Assembly (NCBI GenBank): GCA_037102815.1 | Contig: BTPP01000008.1 | Coordinates: 1,736,001-1,800,000 of the forward strand | Source: Neurospora intermedia | Taxonomy: Eukaryota > Ascomycota > Sordariomycetes > Sordariales > Sordariaceae | Direction: 5' to 3' | DNA length: 64,000 bases | Shown here: positions 59,386-64,000 of the stretch, one piece after another | How positions within the stretch are numbered: the first letter of the stretch is position 1 | How the letters are laid out: the number at the start of each line of letters is the position of its first letter | Notes under the pieces: model-generated | The model's input: the letters and a program-made list of their open reading frames with translations, nothing else | Told to the model about the DNA's origin: nothing | The model's database searches: none | Made by a program: the position numbers and the translations under genes

Positions 59386-60276
59386 TCTATCAGACCTAGT
59401 TTTGAGGCTCGGGGCGGTCGTCCAGTGGCCAAAGGCCTAGTCGTCTCTGGTCTGTGATTTTGCTTTTGCAAAGCGTTTCTAGCCCAGACGAGTACCCTTC
59501 GCAAAAAGTTTGGGCCGCCGGCATTAGTTGCATTATTATGATGAGAGGGGCTTCTGCTATATTGGGCTGTTTTGCTGCAATTCCGTCCACTCAAAGCTTC
59601 AGTTCACAGACGCCCTACACTCAGTGTACAATCTGACTCTTTTTTGCTTGCCTGAGTGTCCTGTCTTGCTTCTGTTAGGTATTGAAACCTTTTATCTCCG
59701 TCGTAATTTCGACGGTCATTATACTGGAACAAAAGAAAAGTCATGGCAAAGTTACACAACCCGTGCCTTGAATTAATTGCGAGAAAGACAGGATTACCTA
59801 CTTGTTGATGTACATAGTGTAGTATGGATGCGCTGTAGTGTACTTTCGCTGTTTCAATCAGGTTGCCTTCCTTGCACGGCGCTGTCTTGCCCATTAGTTC
59901 TTCTACTATCCATGAAGTCGCCAAGAAACCTACGGTACACTACAACCAAGTGGAAAACCGTTTGGTGATGCTGCTCCTATAGCCCTGTAGGGCCAAAAGA
60001 GAAGAAAAAAAAAAATCAAAATCAAAATCACAACACCAACCATTCCCTCCACAACCAGAGCTTTGAAAGTAGCACGCAACTCGCCTGCAGATCGTAACAA
60101 TAAGCACTAACGGATCTTGAAACACTCGCTCAGGGTCTCCCACTTTCGTGGCCAAAACCGATCTCGAATGTTTTCATGTCTCCATTCCCGCTTCAACCGC
60201 GCCTTTAGGTTCTTTGCGGAGCAGCGGAGACAACCGCCCGTCCCCTCCCGACGCCGAGCCTCGCTTCGCGGCGCGC

Positions 60277-60320
60277 CGTCGTCGTCGTCGCCGCTCCGCT
60301 CCGCTTTGCTTTGCTTTGCT
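60277..60320. repeat. Compound microsatellite
   Basis: CGT-type repeats (60,277-60,290), then three CCGCT units, then three TTGCT units in direct succession; the pentamers differ by simple substitutions, suggesting one derived from the other. Confidence 0.85.
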
Positions 60321-62564
60321 TTACTTCGATGGCGCTATTATAACGCACGATTTAGTGTAGCATTGGTGGCATGGCGGCATGGCGCTATCTTGGAAAGTTA
60401 GTAGCAAAGAGACAATGATAGGAAAAGGTTTAACTTTGTTTGGTGAGGCCCAATGGCGATCGTGGTGGTGAAAAAGATCCCTTTTTATGCAGGTCACAGA
60501 AGGGTCCTGCATGTGAGGGTCCCGGTGTAAGAAACGGGTGGGGATCTGAGTGGACTATCAATCACATAATCAAGCTAGAGGTATCAAGCACCTGTGAGGT
60601 GGCTTCATTGTTACCCTCTAGCGCCTTCCATTGCCGAATTGTGTAATGGACAGGCAGGAGAAATGGTCCGGATGGGACTCTTGATCGGACCGTCAATCAA
60701 TCATTCTAGGGGAGAGCCGAGTTAAGCGTAACGGAGCCCGAGAGAAAGACACATCATCGCTGCTGTCAAACCTCAAGTGCGAAACTCGGTCGCCGGATAG
60801 ATTGAAAACTGGAACAGTCCCTGAATTGACTATACCCTTTTTTTTTTTCTTTTCTTTTTTTGGGCGGGCGCGCAGCCAACCTCTGCCTCTAGCTGCTCAT
60901 CGCGCCCGCTGACTTTATTACACTATACAGTAAACAGCGATCTCAAGCAGTACTCACATGGAAAAGTTCACGTACCGCAACCGGATCAACATAGCAGAAA
61001 ACAATTTTGAATGATGAGAATTGGGTGATGCGCCCTCTGAGTTTTTGCGCGGTTGATATACACTACCTATGTAGATGTCAGGCGCGCCCAGAAAAGTGGG
61101 TTAGGTTAGACTATCCAGGGACTGTTTTGAGTTGATCCAGCCACCGATTGCGGTCAAAGTGAGTATTGCGCAACTGCATTTAGTTGCATGTGTCGTTGGT
61201 GATCAGTCTAGTGTATCGATTCCAGTTAGCTCAGCGAGCGGGACGGGACGTGTAGGTCCCGTTATCTGAGGTGGAAAGAACAAAGTCCGAAAGTCGTAAA
61301 ATCGGAAAGATCGACATGAAGTAAATGGTAGAGTCCTCAGCCAAGGGATGGGACCATGGGTGGTATGGCCAGATGAATCGAGTGAGGTTTCACGGATGAC
61401 GAGACAATAGTTGAGGTGAGGTGGTTATTAGGTAGAGACGCACCACAGATATTGCACAGAGTCGTAGATCTTGGCTCAATATCTGCCTTGTCGAACTTAT
61501 GACTATCGTCTCAACCACCATCGCGGCACCGCCGGGCCCCCGTCTCCTATTTGCTCGTTACACCGTCCCAGGAAGCCCTGCCCATCTAAGCAGACCTGGG
61601 TCTTGGGGCTGTTGTTGCGTGCGCTTGTGCAACTCTCCTTTTTGGGAGTTTAAATGGCATTTGGACCTGGTGCCTGTTAGTTGACCACATGCTCAGTGGA
61701 AGGCTTGCCGCCGCCCTTGGCAGTCGTCTCCCTCGGTATGTAGTCGGAATAGGATGACACATGGCTTCAAGAATTGGCAATGCTTGGGGTAAGACAGAAA
61801 GTTAGAGACAGGTCCATCTGTTCCCATTTGTTGATGGCCACAAAGACATTTTGGTGTTGGACGGCAGTGCGTGATGGGGAAAAGACGACGCGCTGGAGTC
61901 TGGATCAATGCGAAGCGAAATGTCGACAAGAAGAAAAGATCGACATTCCTGCCAAGCCCCTAACCCCGCTGCAAGCTTGATAGGCTGCTGGCTGTGCAAA
62001 GAAGCGAGCGAGGTGCAGGCTGGTGCACAAGTTTTGTTTTGATCGGTCGTGGATTCGAACGATGATGAGTGGCATGGATCATGGAGGGAAAGTGAGAGTT
62101 GCAAGCGGAGTGGAGACCTGGGAAGGGTTGGTTCAGTTGCTGGCGGGGTCTTGGAACTGAGGTCTGAGGGGCCTGGTTGAAGCTTGTTAGGAACAACCTG
62201 GGAATGCAAAAGGGACCCGTGAGGCACGAAAGGACGGTCAAGGCCCGGCCCAGGGACCGTTCTGGCCAATTCAGCTTCTCCACCGAGATAGATAGCGTGC
62301 CGGCGTCTTACGATCGGCGAGCGCGTCAACGTAACGTGTTCGCATGGACGTGCCCAATTTCATTTTATACGAGCCGTCAAAACAACAAGTGTCATCGGTC
62401 ATGGCGGTGTAGCGGAGTACATACCTAGGTAGGTAGGTATGTAGCTGAGAGGCTGGAAAGAAAAGGGGTTAGTAATCGGCTGAGTGAACGCGTATGAGGG
62501 GGGGGAATTGGGTGAGTGTCATATGGTGAACGATTTGTTGAACGTTTATTACAAGTTTGATGAG

Positions 62565-62594
62565 GGATGGTGGATGGTGGATGGTGGATGGTGG
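62565..62594. repeat. GGATGGT heptanucleotide tandem repeat
   Basis: Four perfect 7-bp units and a partial fifth. Confidence 0.9.
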
Positions 62595-63937
62595 TTGCCC
62601 ATCTGCAATGCCTGCCTGTTTACAGGTAAGTAAGGCAAGTGTCGCGGGCCTGCCTGGCAGGCTGCTGCAGTGCTGTCTATCATATCTGCTACAGTACTGT
62701 ACTGTTACTACCTCTGGTGATCTCCAAAGTGGAAGGGACGATGTGCGAATTGGAGGTCCCATACTGTACCTAGGTAATACTGCCCTGCCCTGCCGGCCCT
62801 GTCGACTGAGTGCCGGGCGGGCAAGACGCGACGCTTCAGTTCTTGTCCAAATCAAACTTCAACCGCATGGAGATCTCCCGGCAAGCTTCCCCGCATCGAC
62901 CATGTCCCGTCATCTGCTCCACCTGACTTGACTGTCGCTGTCCCTAAAGCATCGTCCGGCGTCGTTCAACAACATCATGCCAAGCACATTCCGGAGACAT
63001 CTCCACGCCCGAGTTCCACGCAGCATCATGGCCAGACACGGCGCGTCTTGGCAGCTTCGGGCGCTCACCACTGACACGTCGGGTCCCGCTTACACTACTC
63101 ACCTCACCTTGTACGTTCTTAGCTCTAGCGACATCGATGTCAAAAGCGACCCGACTTGATGGTACGCTTCCACTCTGAATCTTGTGATTACCCAGCATGG
63201 GACAAGACCGGACTTTGTTTCTTTTTCGGTTTCGTTCTGCAGCCACCCATGGGTCCGAATGGGTCCTCACTTTGTTTGACTCCTTTTCCAAGCTCCCGCA
63301 TTCGAGAACGCACTGCTTGGCTCTCGTCAGGCCTCGTCAAACGCAAACCTGGCCGCCATCCTGGGAAATTCCTGGGATCCCTGGGATCCTACAACGGAAC
63401 CCTGCCAGCTGGCTCCTCCTCAGTCCTCCCCAGTCAGGTCCTCTCATCCATCCCCCTTGCCGCTCGAGTACGTTATCTGTACTTAAAGGATCCCCTGTCC
63501 CGAACCTCCCGGATCGATTCCTTTCTTGAGACCTCTCTGTGTGATCCTATTATGGTCTCACTGATCATTCCACCGAGACTCCTGTCAGCTTAGCTGTTGC
63601 TACACTGCCCTATCATCACACATATCTGCCGCGGGTCTCTGCAGTGTTCACCATCGGATCGACACCGGTATATTGATTGTCAACCAAAGTCCGGCCTAAT
63701 CTTCTATTGTCTTGCCTCCTGTTACACCATCAGACGCCGTCGTCTCTGTAACTTCCATCTTCTTTTATTCGACATTACAAAGAGGCCCAGAGGGAGCTTC
63801 CAGCCATCCAACGGGTTTTCCCACAGGACACTCCTTTCTCGCTACCGCCAGAGCGACGCTTCCTTGACAGCAAGTTCCCAAGACAAACTCCATACCATAT
63901 ACGTCACTTCTCTGGGTTTTGTTTCTTACACATCATC

Positions 63938-64000
63938 ATGACTTCAGCGGCGAACATGGCAGTAAGGGAAAAGCGTCGAGGAACTTCCCAGCAGGATATC
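63938..64000 (+). CDS. Probable start of a gene cut by the window's right edge
   Basis: An ATG preceded by CACATCATC and a long C/T-rich leader opens 21 codons (MTSAANMAVREKRRGTSQQD, then I) to the end of the window. The leader composition and codon choice look genuine. Too little is present to name a family; the basic K-R-R-G patch is the only feature. An in-frame Met7 is an alternative start. Confidence 0.5.
   Translation, partial: MTSAANMAVREKRRGTSQQDI

Larger units (their letters stand above)
59386..63937. other. Long gene-poor stretch
   Basis: About 4.5 kb with no ORF I can support. It holds compound microsatellites (60,277-60,320), GGTA-type (62,421-62,443) and GGATGGT (62,565-62,594) repeats. 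From about 63,200 to 63,937 the plus strand is C/T-rich, typical of promoter plus 5' leader of a fungal gene, leading to the ATG at 63,938. Confidence 0.5.

Noticed and set aside
61802-62329. 175-codon minus-strand ORF
   Set aside because: Low-complexity Ser/Pro/Leu content with no motif, overlapped by other ORFs; no splice-consistent neighbours.
63156-63593. 145-codon plus-strand ORF near the right edge
   Set aside because: Lies in the C/T-rich leader region, ends before the likely gene start at 63,938, and has no recognisable features.
1-64000. CRISPR array, rRNA genes, bacterial-type operons or riboswitches
   Set aside because: No regularly spaced identical repeats, no rRNA-like sequence, and the gene structure is clearly that of a fungal nuclear genome.

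Overview
The window reads as nuclear DNA of a filamentous ascomycete (Pezizomycotina, most likely a Sordariomycete). The evidence is short GT-AG introns of 46-152 bp with CTRAY-like branch sites, a fungal Zn2Cys6 regulator, a NACHT/ankyrin NLR-like protein, an MTC1 homologue, an intron-bearing tRNA-Leu, and a long AT-rich block showing repeat-induced point mutation (RIP): CpA and TpG are almost absent while CpG persists and TpA is in excess.

Region 1 (1 to about 22,978) is a nested retroelement graveyard with no supportable host gene. From left to right it holds the 3' end of a plus-strand Ty3 chromovirus (integrase C-terminus, chromodomain, LTR); a truncated minus-strand Ty3 copy (about 1,760-4,773); and a fuller minus-strand Ty3 chromovirus (about 4,774-22,978, LTR to LTR) sharing its left LTR with the truncated copy. 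A Tad1-like LINE (11,603-18,546) sits in the protease region of the fuller copy with a 12-bp target duplication. A 0.9 kb piece with normal base composition and a short telomere-type repeat interrupts the truncated copy. The fuller copy also carries an unexplained coding-like block between chromodomain and 3' LTR.

Region 2 (about 22,980-24,065) is a border zone of foldback DNA: a perfect-stem hairpin and a 0.7 kb inverted-repeat element with a tRNA-like A-box/B-box core. A short motif from this zone recurs in a small inverted-repeat element at 41.3-41.6 kb.

Region 3 (25,988-54,719) is the gene-bearing part: MTC1 (minus) and a very long low-complexity, probably nuclear protein (plus), divergent; an NLR/STAND protein (minus); tRNA-Leu(AAG); a Zn2Cys6 transcription factor (minus); a Nudix hydrolase (minus); tRNA-Arg(TCT); a decayed vanillyl-alcohol-oxidase-type flavoprotein gene (plus); and an apparently intact Baeyer-Villiger-type flavin monooxygenase (minus) lying tail to tail with it.

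Region 4 (54,720-64,000) is gene-poor: a small tail-anchored-protein-like ORF interrupted by TAG, a HET-like gene relic, a small foldback, microsatellites, and at the right edge the probable first 21 codons of a plus-strand gene.

The genes do not form one pathway. The clearest functional pairing is the two flavoenzyme loci at 51.8-54.7 kb, which suggest a former aromatic-compound-oxidising pair of which one member is dead. The NLR, HET-like relic, RIP-degraded elements and small foldbacks are typical of a fast-changing accessory or subtelomere-like segment, but the position on the chromosome cannot be seen from here. All exon boundaries were derived by hand from splice motifs and frame; no search was run.
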